Source: Taxillus chinensis
Lineage: Eukaryota > Streptophyta > Magnoliopsida > Santalales > Loranthaceae
Direction: 5' to 3'
DNA length: 64,000 bases
NCBI GenBank assembly: GCA_023512835.1
Contig: JAKCVP010000380.1
Location: forward strand, 434,001 to 498,000
Shown: one piece after another, positions 10,062 through 22,809 of the stretch
How the letters are laid out: each line of letters begins with the position of its first letter
How positions within the stretch are numbered: position 1 is the first letter of the stretch
Position numbers and translations under genes: made by a program
The notes under the pieces: model-generated
Database searches by the model: none
What the model was told of the DNA's origin: nothing
Seen by the model: only the letters and a program-made list of their open reading frames with translations

Positions 10062-12308
10062 ATGCCACCATTCCGCATCTTGCGGATAGCCAAACGCGGT
10101 CTTCGGCAACCGCTTTTCCCACAATATCGATCAATTCGCGAGGAATACGATTCGGAAAAATCTACTCAACAGAGCCTTGATCTTGACGATGAGGAAGCAG
10201 CATGGCATTCCGAGCCATCCTCAAGGTCTTCATCCGGGTCGTACACCTCAAAGGAAGGCATGCTCAATCCAAGAAGCAAGTCTGCAGCACGCGCCTATGA
10301 CGCTGATCGGATTCCACGACGACGCTGCCATATATTCTTCTCCCTTGCGCTAGGCTCACTCTTAGTTGGCTTAGCCCTATGGCTGCTATTAATGGGCCAG
10401 CGCTCGGCCAGGGAAGCAGAGGCAGTAGCACTGAGCAAGCCAGACCGAGTAGCCATCTGGGAACAGTTTCCCAAGATTGAACGGTATTTCGGCGGCGTCA
10501 GAACTCTAGTGCTCAAAGAATCCAATCAGCCGGAGTATCCTGGCCTTGCGGACGAACTACTGGAAGAGCTTCGAAGTGGCCTACACGAACATCGAGAGCC
10601 ACATGAGGACTTCACGGAATCGAGCAAGCCAAGTATGCGAAGCCATGCCATTGGAAACTTCACAGTGTGTGCACTGGATGCGCAGTCTGAAGTGTCTGTA
10701 CCAACACTGCAGGGGTATCGAGGCATTCCGACCGGATTTCCGGATCCTATCATTGGGTCTTATGAGGAGCTGGAGCTGGACTCTGGAACCTGTTCTGACA
10801 GATTTGGAAGATTAGGGCCCTATGGCCTTGGATACAGCGCAAAATTCGGGGGTACGGGTGCTGGCATGGAAGGAGACCGCGAAGGCTCTGACGATGTGTG
10901 GAAAGAGTTCCCTGCTGTTGATTACCGGAACGTACAGTGGGCGGCTGCCCAGGCAGCCTGCATCGATCAAAATAAGATGGAGTCGACAACCAAGACAGCT
11001 ATATTGCTGAGGACATGGTCGAATTACGCGTACGATGCCGAAGATGTCATCTTCCTACGAGCGCTGATCACAGAGCTTGCTTTGACATCTGGTGGGAGGT
11101 ACAGTGTGCATTTCCTTATTCAAGTCGAGGACGACACCGACGTGAACAGTATTGGCGATGCGACACGTGACGAGATTCTGGTCAGGTCTTTGCCTGCAGA
11201 ATTCCACGGCATGGCAACCCTGTGGTCCGAGCGACAAATGTCCGTTCTGTACGATTCGTTGCAGGGGCCTGCAAGAGACGACAAATCCATCTACAGTGAT
11301 CAACGCTCTACCTTCATGGCAGTCCAGCGCTTTGCTGATGCTCATCCTGAGTACGACTTTTTCTGGAATTGGGAAATGGACGTCAGGTACACAGGTCACA
11401 TGCGCCATCTGCTAGATCAAGTGGGATTGTGGGCACGGAAACAGCCTCGCAAAGGGCTTTGGGAGCGAAGCGCACGCTTCTACATTCCCTCCGACCACGG
11501 TTCCTGGGAAGAATTTGTACAGATGGTTAGGGTGCAGTCTGAGCATGGGACAGGCGGCTCACAGCCCAATCCATTTGAAAAGTATGGCATCGATTCCAAA
11601 AATCCTCTCGCACACCTTTCTCGACAGAAACCGATTTGGGGTGCATTCCCCCCTCATGACTCCCAGGAAATGTTAGACAGCGATATCATCCCGCCAACGT
11701 CATATCATGCTGATACGTATGCATGGGGCGTTGGCGAGGACGCCGACTTGGTAACATTTAATCCAATCTTCAATCCAGAGGGAACAAACTGGAAAAATGC
11801 GGATGATGTAACCGGATACAACACCACTTTCGATAAGCCGCCTCGACGAGCGAGTATTGGTACAACGGTCCGCCTTTCGAAGCGATTGCTGCGACGCATG
11901 CAATCTGAGACTGCAGACCAGGGTCATCGCATGGCTTCAGAGATGTGGCCAGCAAGCGTAGCATTGCATCATGGCCTAAAAGCCGTTTATGCGCCCCACC
12001 CGGTTTTTGTAGACCGGAAATGGCCCGTGGACTATCTGACAGCGGTCTTTAATGGTGGGCGAAACGGCGCAGCAGGCGGGGCCCGTTTATCAGTGTTTAG
12101 CGATGACCGCGATGATGTCTTCCGCGGCACCACCTGGTACGAGGATGCTGGATTTGCGGCTAAGCTTTGGATGCGGTGGTTGGGATATCGCGTTGATTCA
12201 GATGGCGGTGAACAGTGGGAGTTGGCGAATGAGGGTAGAATGTGCCTTCCTCCAATGTTGCTACATCCTGTCAAACAAGTAGACCTCGTTTATACGACTG
12301 ATGAATAA
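10062..12308 (+). CDS. DUF3405 family type II membrane protein
   Basis: This is a single exon of 748 residues. A cytosolic head rich in Ser, Glu and Arg precedes one transmembrane helix (about residues 91-111), then a large luminal or extracellular part. That part has the family blocks ILLRTWSNYAYDAED, LRALITELALTSGGRY and DFFWNWEMDVRYTGH. This fungal family is described only as a domain of unknown function. Its type II topology and D-x-R-like acidic motifs resemble Golgi glycosyltransferases, so a role in glycan or wall synthesis is a guess. Its stop lies 57 nt from the stop of the next, convergent gene. Confidence 0.85.
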   Translation: MPPFRILRIAKRGLRQPLFPQYRSIREEYDSEKSTQQSLDLDDEEAAWHSEPSSRSSSGSYTSKEGMLNPRSKSAARAYDADRIPRRRCHIFFSLALGSLLVGLALWLLLMGQRSAREAEAVALSKPDRVAIWEQFPKIERYFGGVRTLVLKESNQPEYPGLADELLEELRSGLHEHREPHEDFTESSKPSMRSHAIGNFTVCALDAQSEVSVPTLQGYRGIPTGFPDPIIGSYEELELDSGTCSDRFGRLGPYGLGYSAKFGGTGAGMEGDREGSDDVWKEFPAVDYRNVQWAAAQAACIDQNKMESTTKTAILLRTWSNYAYDAEDVIFLRALITELALTSGGRYSVHFLIQVEDDTDVNSIGDATRDEILVRSLPAEFHGMATLWSERQMSVLYDSLQGPARDDKSIYSDQRSTFMAVQRFADAHPEYDFFWNWEMDVRYTGHMRHLLDQVGLWARKQPRKGLWERSARFYIPSDHGSWEEFVQMVRVQSEHGTGGSQPNPFEKYGIDSKNPLAHLSRQKPIWGAFPPHDSQEMLDSDIIPPTSYHADTYAWGVGEDADLVTFNPIFNPEGTNWKNADDVTGYNTTFDKPPRRASIGTTVRLSKRLLRRMQSETADQGHRMASEMWPASVALHHGLKAVYAPHPVFVDRKWPVDYLTAVFNGGRNGAAGGARLSVFSDDRDDVFRGTTWYEDAGFAAKLWMRWLGYRVDSDGGEQWELANEGRMCLPPMLLHPVKQVDLVYTTDE

Positions 12309-12365
12309 GCTCCGCTCTCAGATGAAAAGCGCACCTCGACCCAGCTGGCAGGCGTCCACTTTCCC

Positions 12366-14154
12366 TCAGACTAGCTGCTCTTGAAGTGAAGGGCTGAAGT
12401 TTCCGTCGACGTAATATTTGTGCATAGCGTCCAGCATGAAGACCTTGCTATATCCGAACAGCTCCTGGAGAGTTTTGATCGGCCATTTGATCCCACGACA
12501 AGCGATAATGTCGTCAGAGTCTTCGATCTCGAGCGTCACGGTGTGAACTTTCATGCAGTTAGCAGTAATCACTGCGAATTGCACCTTCATGATCATAGGC
12601 TCCCACACTCTAGCTTGAGAGACGTCTGCAGAGAGTGTTCTCACGAAGAATTCGATTGCTTGACTGTCTGCATCAGCAGAAGAACTCATCTTGGCTTGTG
12701 TGGTTGTCCACAGCTCGTTCGCAGCTTTGGCCACCAGATACGCGGTCCGCGCTGCTGTTGTATCCTCTATATCTCTGAGCCGTTTCAAAGCTTCAAGTCC
12801 CCCTCTTAGTCTAGCTGGTTCATAGCGGCACGCACACGATTGGGACCATATTCCTGCCAGTAGAACAACGGTCAACTTCCGACGCTGGTATACAGATCCT
12901 CTGCTGAGAGCTCTCTGCAGGAGGTATTCAATGCAGTCGGCTCTTCTGTTCCAGAGATCAATCTCATCTTTCCCGAGTCGGAAGCTCGAAGGTTGGCAGC
13001 AGATCTTTGACGAATCCAGTCTAAGACGTAACATGACAATAGCGGCCCACTCGTCCGGGGTTGGCATGTGTATGCTTGCGATGAGATCACCGTATTTTCT
13101 TTCCCAGTCGGCCAGTAGAGTGTTTGCCGTCATTCTCTCTTCGAACCAGATGTCCTTGTTGTAAATGGTCTCGTCAAAATAGCGAATGAAGAGGCGCCGC
13201 GTAACATTTGTGAGCACCGCGTCTGCATGGCGCAAGCTAGTAAAGGTATCGAGTTCTATGCGCGACTTGTAGCTCAGATACTGAAGGAGCGAGTGATCAT
13301 CCTTTTTGCCCTGCTCGAGATCGATCAGGAGATCTCGAAACGCTCTGCGGAGCCCCGTCAGGTACGGTCTCAACTTTGGCGCGAGTCTGTAAGACACCTG
13401 ATTTGAAGGGAAAGCAGGACGCTCAATTTTGAGCTGATGCAGCGCATCCCAGACGATGCCCTCCTGGTAAAGTAATTGGTCTGCATCTGCTGTCCGCACT
13501 GCTTCGGCCGCATTGAGCATATTGTGGGCGGCAACTATGACTTGGTCGGGCATCTCAGTGCTCGAGTTCAGAGCATCGAGGCCTTGAAGAAGGAGAGAGA
13601 AGTACAAAGGAGCATTCTTGCCGGCCGTGGGATCCCATACCTCGCGATGTGCTACGGACAGGGCCTTCATGAATGATCGAATCGGGAGATATGCCTTCCA
13701 CTGTGCGATCTTTGGAGCGCTCATGAGAGAATCCTTCAAGGCTGTGGCAATAGTCCTCCACAGAGTCTTGCCGGGAATTATGCCGCAGAAGTATTGAAAA
13801 GCCTCGACACCAGCATGATCAGTATCTTGAGGCAGGGTCTGTACAAGAATGGTGGGAGATGCTGGCCGGGGCTGAACTTTTCTCTGATGCGGTACTTGCT
13901 GGATTGCGGGAGGTGGGAGGATGGTTGCATGATATTCGCACTTCTCTTGACGTCTCACACAATTGGAGCATCTTGGTCGCTGCTCGCCACACTTCACGTG
14001 TCTCCGTCTTGGTTTGCAAGTCAGCAAAACAGCTTACTGACGGGGAGGGGGCACTGGGGCGCTCCACCGGGAATGCTTACTTGCAGGCTAGACAACCCCT
14101 TCGGCTCCTTGAGATCTTAATCTGATTGGAAGAAGGGGCCGAGCCGTCAGACAT
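12366..14154 (-). CDS. Zn(II)2Cys6 transcription factor, two exons
   Basis: Exons 14154-14081 and 14007-12366 give 571 residues. The splice falls inside the zinc cluster and completes C21-x2-C24-x6-C31-x6-C38-x2-C41-x6-C48. Reading on without splicing would leave only the second half of the cluster. A basic stretch follows, then a long helical middle region typical of the fungal transcription-factor regulatory domain. The acceptor ends in AAG, a less common triplet, but the phase restores CLACKRRHVKC exactly. Target genes cannot be inferred. No biosynthetic cluster sits beside it. Confidence 0.85.
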
Positions 14155-15923
14155 GGTATTGCTTTGAGCCGGTCAGAGATCCATTGCGTTCTGCACAATG
14201 TCGGACATCCGTGATGAGTGCGGACAGGATCCTCAGAATGCAATAGCGCATGGCAGCAATTCGGAATGCGAATCCGAGTTGCCAGAGTTCAGGTAGTGTC
14301 CATCAGGCCCACGGTCCACGAGGAACTTCGGCTGCAGCGCTTCTGCTGATATGAGGTGTGGGTAGGGAGCCAACGGTTGTGAGGAACCTTGGTCTCGGAA
14401 CGCTATTCCGTACAGGCGCCGGCGGGATGTCTATCACCAGAGGCGTTCGTGGTGATCCCGGTATACGCACGCTGACTCTCCGAATAAGCGCCTCCATGCT
14501 TAATGACTTGATGACTTCATGCATTCTCCTGCCTTCAAGCCTCGCCCGAGGGGATCCTTGAAAAGCCGTGTGGCAGACTGTCCTGTACTGGCCTTGGCCA
14601 CGGTCTTGGCCACAGCGCCGGCCGACCTTGACACTTCTTCTAATGATCGATCGTCTGGCAGGTGCAGCGGTCTAGAGACGGGATTGACCATCTTGCGCGA
14701 TATACGCGCGCCCGTCTAGCGTGCTGCGCGGTCCGTGGCTTCATCTTCTACCACCTCGTACTTGGGTCCGATTGGTGTCTTGAGAGTCGCGACGTATGAG
14801 GATGTCAATCACGGCTGCGCCAGCAAAAAGAGACCGACTTGATTCGATGTTCAAACGGCTAAAGTCACGACGTTATGCCTCCAGATCTTAGTTGGCGCAC
14901 TGATGCCAATCCTCCCTGGGGAACGATCTTCTATGCCACAACAAGACTCCGGCCTTCGTCCTCTGTGTCGAGTGAAGCCTCCGCGAGGCCGCAAGACACG
15001 ATCTGTGCAGATGCCAATTACCTTGGATCTGCCAGCTCTCGCTATCCGTGCATCAAGATCTCATTCTGGCGATCACAACCTTTTCAGGAATGATCAGCTC
15101 GTCTGGACCTCGTCAGGTACGCCACCCCCACTGGACTGCTTGCCCTATCTGCAAACTTTGGCCTTGGCAATTGTTTGACTGGGAAAAATGGTGATATATG
15201 CCATGACTAAGGGCAAGAGAGCTTGTACACGCTTTGACAAGCTCTGGGAACGAGGATTAAACCTCGGTTTGATGGTTGGTACTGTTGCAGCATTTGAGCG
15301 ATTCGTCAGACTTTAGCCGGCCTTCGCCTTTCGCGTATCCCTTTTCTCACAATCGCTGCCCATTTTCGGTCCTCTATGCGACCAGCAGCAACTATGCCAA
15401 GGATGAGAGATGTGACGCCATAGGAGATTACTTGCTGACGAGTCGCATCACAAACACTGCCCATCAATACATAACTTGCTTAGGAAGAGCTGAAGCTGAT
15501 GTGCTCAGCAAAACTAGAAAAGTGAGAAGAATTCCCCATGGCTCAGAGGCATTGAACCCGGCAGGTGGTCCATGGCGTGCAATGGAATGTATCGCATCCA
15601 TTTGCCGTTCGCGCACGTCTGCGGACGGTGGATCAGAAGCACCCTGTCGCAACGGTCCAAATTAACTTGGCGGATCGACCGTGGCAGGGTGGTTCACTGT
15701 CGGAGTATACTTCATACATTGTCAAAACAAGGCCCGTGTTCCAGAACGTCTCAACGGCGAAAATCTTTGCAAATAACAGATCGCTTGGCACACGGTTCAA
15801 ACATACTGGGCAATTGAGCTCGCAGAGTTGAGTCAAATCATGATTTTTGTAGGTTGCCCCAAATCTGTCTATTTCGTCACGTCATGTCGCATGTAAACAT
15901 TCTATAGATGGGGCGTCGAGTGC
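14155..15923. other. 1.8 kb region without a recognised gene
   Basis: Open frames here reach at most 129 codons (15276-15665) and have no protein-like composition, conserved motif or usable intron pattern. It should contain the promoter of the Zn2Cys6 gene, which starts at its left edge, and the 3' end of the desaturase. I see no tRNA, transposon ends or tandem array. Confidence 0.4.
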
Positions 15924-17168
15924 CTACTCGCCGTTGTCGGCTTGTTTCAGACCAGTAGGACCTCCGACCATGCGGCCTCCTGACTCTCGCTTCACCCGGC
16001 TCCAGAGTCCCACGCGATTGTCAACAATGAAATACCAGATTACGGCAGCCCAGCTACCGTGACAGGGCAGATCTTCATAGTACTCCTTGGCCATTTGGTG
16101 CAATTGGGGCAGGCGAGTCCATGGAATGGCAGGAAAGTCGTGGTGTTCGTTATGGTAGCCAACGTTGTAGGTGACGAGGTTCAATAGACCATAGTAGCTG
16201 TAAGTCTCTGCAGGGGGAGGAGCATCGACGGGTAGGTTTCGACGACCATCAGCCTCGCGTCGTTTCTGCTCGGCAGAAGGTCCTACTGACAGAGGTCTGG
16301 GGTTTCTTTTGGTGCCGGCGCCTTCGAACACATAGTGCTCGGCAATGAAATGTCCAGCGACTGGATGAAGACTCCCCGCCAGGAAACTGCTGAGTATCAG
16401 GTAGCCCAACGCTTTCACACCAACCAACTTGACCAATAGCACATCGAAGGCGACTTGGACGGCAATGTTGGCTAGGTGAAGCACTCCAATAGGAAGTTGC
16501 AAGACGAACATGGGCCGAAGAGCATAGAACAAGATCTGAAAGGTGCAGAAGAAGGCCTTGCCAGCTATGCTGTTGAGAAAGACAGCTTCAAATTCGGTCG
16601 GGACATCAACGTCCAACTGGTCGACACCAAGGCTTTTGTGATGCGTCAAGTGATAAGGGCGGAAGGAAGCCGAATAAGGGATGCCAATAGGTAGGTTTGC
16701 AAAAATGGCCAGAGCTCGATTCCACGCAGGAGATCTAAAGGCCAGATTATGGCTGATTTCGTGGATAGCGAGAAACAGGTTCTGATTGGCGGTTGCACCA
16801 ACCACGTAAGCTGTCGCGAGGAACGTCCAGCTCCAGAAAGGAACCTGATATACCGACAGTAGAGAGGCAGCAGCAATCTGAAGAGCGACCACACCCAGGA
16901 CGTGCCACTTTGTGAGAGGTTCCGGGCCGCAAAGCTTCAAAACCTCGGGATGTGCTTGGATGATGGCCTTCCTCCTCGTCTTGTGGGGCTCCTCTGTATA
17001 TGACCAGAAGAAATTGCGATACTCTGGTCCTCCTAGCTTGTGGCCATCTGTCTTGCTTTCTGAGTGAGGAGCGGTGTCGGAGATAGCGATTGCGGGTAGC
17101 GAAGGCGAAACGGGATTCCTGTGGGCGATGGTGGCAGTAGTAGCCGTGACTACAGCTGAGGGAGCCAT
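15924..17168 (-). CDS. DES1: Sphingolipid delta-4 desaturase
   Basis: This is a single exon of 414 residues. Three histidine boxes are present: HEISH (136-140), HLTHH and HNEHH near the C-terminus. They bind the di-iron centre of membrane desaturases. The N-terminal block E-Y-R-N-F-F-W-S-Y-T-E-E-P-H is the lipid-desaturase N-terminal signature of the DEGS family. Hydrophobic helices lie between the boxes. The enzyme puts a trans double bond at C4 of dihydroceramide in the ER, a step toward fungal glucosylceramide. An N-terminal tail of about 45 Ala/Ser/Thr-rich residues precedes the domain. The next gene diverges. Confidence 0.9.
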   Translation of the reverse strand: MAPSAVVTATTATIAHRNPVSPSLPAIAISDTAPHSESKTDGHKLGGPEYRNFFWSYTEEPHKTRRKAIIQAHPEVLKLCGPEPLTKWHVLGVVALQIAAASLLSVYQVPFWSWTFLATAYVVGATANQNLFLAIHEISHNLAFRSPAWNRALAIFANLPIGIPYSASFRPYHLTHHKSLGVDQLDVDVPTEFEAVFLNSIAGKAFFCTFQILFYALRPMFVLQLPIGVLHLANIAVQVAFDVLLVKLVGVKALGYLILSSFLAGSLHPVAGHFIAEHYVFEGAGTKRNPRPLSVGPSAEQKRREADGRRNLPVDAPPPAETYSYYGLLNLVTYNVGYHNEHHDFPAIPWTRLPQLHQMAKEYYEDLPCHGSWAAVIWYFIVDNRVGLWSRVKRESGGRMVGGPTGLKQADNGE

Positions 17169-18096
17169 ATCAAACGAGCGTCTTTAGGAAGCTGAAGGGT
17201 GGAATTTGCGATTTGAGGACGGGAAACATGTGTGGCGAGTGCGGCAACAAGCATTAGGGGAGTGTTGGAGATGCGGACGTTCAATCCACGTGACCGTCGC
17301 GGTCACGTATAGTTCCTGATAAGCTTAGCGTACCTCCCGTCATATTTCTCCGTTCTCTGTTACACCTGTATCTTTAGCTAGTCACTGAATACACATTCCG
17401 TCCAATCATCATCCATATTGCAACAGGGACATTTTCTCAACTTGTAGGTCCAGGTACGTTCAACCATTATTCCGCCGGGGTCTCAACCCTAGTGGGCTGC
17501 GCCTGCCTCAGGGGTCCTGAACTCCTGCCGCCTCTCAGTAAGAATGATGCCTCTGTTGATCGTCACAGCACAGAGCGCACTGAGACGGGGCACGGCTTAG
17601 AGAGGAGCAGTCAAGCCAGAGTCCAAAGCTGGAAGCCATCAAGCGCGGTGCTGGCGGATCGTGATCTCTGCTCTCTTGGTGCTGGATTTAAAGCGAGACT
17701 GTCTAGCCGTCTTGGTGCTTGGGGCGCGCGTTGCCTCTCCTCGTCGTCGTTGAAGCTTCGACTTCGCCCCGGAAGTCTGTCCTGTCTACGTCAATGCCTT
17801 CTACGCCCATTGCCGGCTGCATTGCTTCTCTTCGTGCCTTCAATGTAATGTTGTCTCTTGTCGCCCTCTTTGATACGCCGCGAGGCAGTTCATGATATCT
17901 CACACGTCTCACTCTCTTGTTTCTGCCTCACCCTCACGTTCTCGCTTGTCTCGTCGCCCAGCCCCAGGAAGCAGCTCCATCGAGCCTATAGCCGAACCTC
18001 TTCACCAAAACTGCGGCTATCTACTCGCCGCACCTGAGCGGAACCCATATTGACGCGCCGGAAGGCAGCGCAACGCAAGCCGAGGCACGGGCAAGC
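17169..18096. promoter_or_regulatory. Divergent region of DES1 and NEM1-like gene
   Basis: It holds both promoters and probably part of the NEM1-like 5' end. A GTACGT donor-like site at 17455 suggests a leader intron. In the NEM1-like reading frame the sequence is open from 17992 to the ATG but offers no upstream ATG. An out-of-frame, protein-like Ser/Arg-rich frame starts at 17892 and stops at 18051. Confidence 0.35.
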
Positions 18097-19434
18097 ATGG
18101 ATGAAAAGACGCCTCTAATCAAGCAAGAGCCGCAGCAAGACCACCACCTACCGGCTGATCCCCCTCCCTCCATCCTCAAGCGTATATCTAGCTCCGTCGC
18201 CGGTACAATCCGCATCATCGTCTCAGCCGTCTTCGCTCCCGGTCAATGGGTTGTCGCCTGCTTCTACAATGAGGACGGCACGTTCTCTATTGTTATGCCC
18301 CTTCGACGATTACGTCGCCAGAGATCACACAAGAGCAAGATAAGCAGGGAAAGAAGCGAAATGGCAGCAACAAGCACTCCAGTCGCGCATCCAATAATAC
18401 CACCGCGACGCTCCAGTCGAAGGTCGACGCGAGGCTACGCTTCTGGGTTCGACCCCGACGAGCGACAGCCACGCGCCAACGATGACGACACAGATTCTTC
18501 TACAAAGTCAGCTAGGCGGAAGTCAATGTCTTCCGTATCTGGCGATGAGAGTGAGACACATGTCTCCAAGAGGTCCATAAGGATCAATGTTGTTGACGAG
18601 GACAAGCTCAAGAGGCGCAGGCAGCAGCGAAAGACAGGCCAGAAAGCGTCAGATGAGCCTGCGCGCTTGACTCTTGATACTATCAAGTCTCCAACGAGCC
18701 CGGTGTCATCACAAGCTTTGACTAAATATCCACGCGCACCTGCGCCGCCGCGACCCTTGATACCAAAACGTCAGCCCTCTTACTCCAAAGTACCACCCCC
18801 CGGTGCACCTCAAAAGACGCTCATCATTGATCTTGACGAGACACTCATACACAGCATGGCGCGCGGCGGGCGCATGAGCACTGGACACATGGTCGAGGTC
18901 AAGCTGGACCAGCCAGTAGACAGCGACGGGAAGCTCTTGGGACCTCAGGTGCCCATTCTTTATTACGTACACAAGCGCCCGTTTTGTGACGAGTTTCTTC
19001 GGAAAGTCAGCAAGTGGTATAATTTGATTGTCTTTACAGCCAGCGTCCAACAATATGCGGATCCGGTCATTGACTGGCTCGAATTGGAGCGAAAGTATTT
19101 CAGCGCTAGGTACTACCGACAGCATTGCACTTTCAGAAATGGTGCCTTTATCAAAGATCTTAGCCAAGTGGAGCCCGACCTGAGCCGAGTAATGATTCTC
19201 GATAACAGTCCTCTCAGCTACATATTACACGAGGGTGAGTCATGCAGACAGCCTGTAGGCTCGTGGGAGACGTGACTGACTTGCACAGACAATGCGATCC
19301 CCATCGAGGGTTGGATCAGCGATCCAACGGACAGTGACTTGTTGCACTTGATACCGTTTCTGGAAGGGTTGCAGTACGCGACTGATGTTCGAGCATTGCT
19401 TGCATTGCGGTTGGGGGAGAGTGGAGCATCATAA
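18097..19434 (+). CDS. NEM1: NEM1-like HAD phosphatase (nuclear envelope/lipid regulator), two exons
   Basis: Exons 18097-19234 and 19289-19434 give 427 residues. The catalytic D-x-D-x-T motif is DLDETL (D245, D247), in an FCP1-homology (NIF) domain. Later blocks are YRQHCTFRNGAFIKDLS, ILDNSPLSY and a C-terminal D-P-T-D-S-D-L-L-H-L-I-P-F-L. A hydrophobic stretch near residues 35-58 may anchor it. Yeast Nem1 with Spo7 dephosphorylates Pah1 lipin at the ER and nuclear envelope, steering phosphatidate to triacylglycerol. LRO1, which makes triacylglycerol, lies 20 kb away. The N-terminus is uncertain because the frame is open upstream without an ATG, so a 5' exon may be missing. Confidence 0.82.
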
Positions 19435-19654
19435 CCAGACGTGAGCATTCACATCTCTTCTGAGGCAAGGTTAGAGAATTGCAAATAGCTACCAGGCTTG
19501 GCCGGAGTGGTGCAGCGTGTACTATACTTGCAGCCCTTGAAGAGCTGTTGCACGACTACTTGGGACGGTCGGCCCGCGGAAGCTCTCTGCTTTGCAGGCT
19601 TTTGATGCATGTATAAACGTATGCCATCTTACAACATTATGTCTATCAGCCTGT

Positions 19655-20479
19655 CTAACGCGCAAGAAATATCAAGGGCGCTCCGACGCCCACAGCAACG
19701 ACAGTCGAGACCAGAAAGAAGGCTCTCATCTCGCTTCCTCCGCCGTCACTCATAAATTCCTCCGTAAACACCTTCCGCCGCTTCTTACGGCCTTGTCGCA
19801 ATTGTTCCTCCACTGTGCTCGTTCTGCGATAATGCCGTGCCCGGTTGAAATGTGGCACATCGTTGGGATCGGTAGTAAAGGGCCAGCCTGATCCGTCGTC
19901 CTCTCCTGTCTTCCCGCCCTGTGACCTGACTTCTTCCTCTTTGCGCAGACGCTCCCATTCCATGCGACCGTCCGCATCTGCGGCTCGCGCGCGCTTGCTC
20001 TGAGTCTGTGCAGAGCCCCAGCCTCCTGATCTGTAGAACGACGGTGGTGGGCCGTGGAATGCGCTACGTCTTCTGCTCAGTCCTGACGCAGGCCTGCCAC
20101 CTGGTGATGATGAGCCGTAACTCGCGACGCCTCGTGCTGCGGCAGGCGTACGCTCGCGATCATACCGCGCACGTTTCTCTGTGTTGGAAAGAATAGCATA
20201 TGCGTCTCCTACTTCTATGAATCTGCGCTCTGCCTCCTCGTGGTTGTTTGGGTTGCGGTCGGGGTGGTGACGTTTGGATAGGGCGTAGAAAGACTTCTTG
20301 ATGTCGGAGGGCGAAGCCGAAGGGGAGACTTCTAGGATAGCATAATGATCTTGCTCTGCGGCCAGCCGCGAGGAGCTTGTGTGTAGTTGGCGCGGGCTGT
20401 GGAATGCTGCTGAGGGTAGGCTGCGGTATCGGGAGGGTATGCTCGGGAGTGTGGCCACGCAGGACCGTGGAAGTGTCAT
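19655..20479 (-). CDS. Mitochondrial-type J-domain protein
   Basis: This is a single exon of 274 residues. An Arg/Ser-rich N-terminus of about 40 residues (cleavage-like RQLHTSSS) suggests a mitochondrial presequence. The J-domain follows with its HPD motif at 72-74, which stimulates Hsp70 ATPase. The middle is Gly/Ser/Arg-rich. A C-terminal hydrophobic helix of about 20 residues (LVSTVVAVGVGAPLIFL) could tether it to a membrane. No zinc finger or C-terminal substrate domain of the DnaJ type is seen, so it is a class C J-protein. It is divergent from MetAP2. Confidence 0.8.
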   Translation of the reverse strand: MTLPRSCVATLPSIPSRYRSLPSAAFHSPRQLHTSSSRLAAEQDHYAILEVSPSASPSDIKKSFYALSKRHHPDRNPNNHEEAERRFIEVGDAYAILSNTEKRARYDRERTPAAARGVASYGSSSPGGRPASGLSRRRSAFHGPPPSFYRSGGWGSAQTQSKRARAADADGRMEWERLRKEEEVRSQGGKTGEDDGSGWPFTTDPNDVPHFNRARHYRRTSTVEEQLRQGRKKRRKVFTEEFMSDGGGSEMRAFFLVSTVVAVGVGAPLIFLAR

Positions 20480-20827
20480 GTTGTGGAAGAAGCGCGTTGG
20501 AACGACATTTGATTTACATGGGGTAGAGAGCCAGACAAGGGGTGGACGTAGGGACTTGAGTTGGCTGCAAGTCAGTATAATCCAGGTACAATCCCAGCAC
20601 GAGCACAGCCAGTTTCAATGCAATGACGTTGACTGTATAGCGCCAACTTTACCGCAAAGCTTGGACCTCTGGCGGGACACTTTTTGGCACGAGACAGCGG
20701 CTGCCTTTCATGCTTACTCTTTAACTTTTCTGTCCTGCCTTGCAAGGTCTGGGTTTGACACTTCAAGTTTGCAAATTACTTTAGGCTCAAGAGACAGGAG
20801 ACCGGTTGCTTTTGGCAAACTAGTAAA
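20480..20827. promoter_or_regulatory. Divergent promoter of J-protein and MetAP2
   Basis: A 348-nt spacer between two divergent start codons. I see no recognised sites. Confidence 0.35.
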
Positions 20828-22266
<1,439 letters not shown>

Positions 22267-22809
22267 GCATGGACCTGTATCAAATGAAAAATTGCCTTCT
22301 CATGAATCTAATGCAGACATGATGAATGCACATCTGAGAGAATGAACTCACGAATTTGCTCTTTCTCGTTCATCCTCGATTCCAGTGCTCGCGGGCTGAC
22401 TCAGCTGTACAGAGCTGGAGTCAATCATTGCGAGGGCCAAAGTCTGCACGTCTAGCTCATGCGTGCATGAAGAGCCGCAGTAGCCATAGCGTTGGTCTGT
22501 GAACACAGTTTATTGCTGAAGTAGGCTCAGTACAGTGATTTCCGATCTTGATCGAAGTGCTGTCGCGTTGGGTCAGGCTAATCGATGTGCGGTGCATTTC
22601 ACCAGCCACTTCAAATACAGAAGACGATCGACGGGAGGTAGCACTCAAGACGCCTCTGGCTCCGCTTTCAACGCAAGCCCCCTCTTGGTCCTTTGCACAT
22701 AGGATGTCAGAAATCATGACATAATAAGTCGGATTCCATTGCGAAGGCACTTACCTCGGAGTATACAGCACAATCAGAGCCGACGCTGGCCACAGAAGCA
22801 GTGAAACCG
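22267..22809. other. Intergenic region
   Basis: This gap lies between tandem genes and holds the MetAP2 3' end and the next promoter. An antisense open frame at 22457-22750 has no protein-like features. Confidence 0.4.

Noticed and set aside
15550..15570. Another B-box-like word on the minus strand
   Set aside because: The T stem does not pair and position 60 of the loop is wrong; no tRNA fold found.
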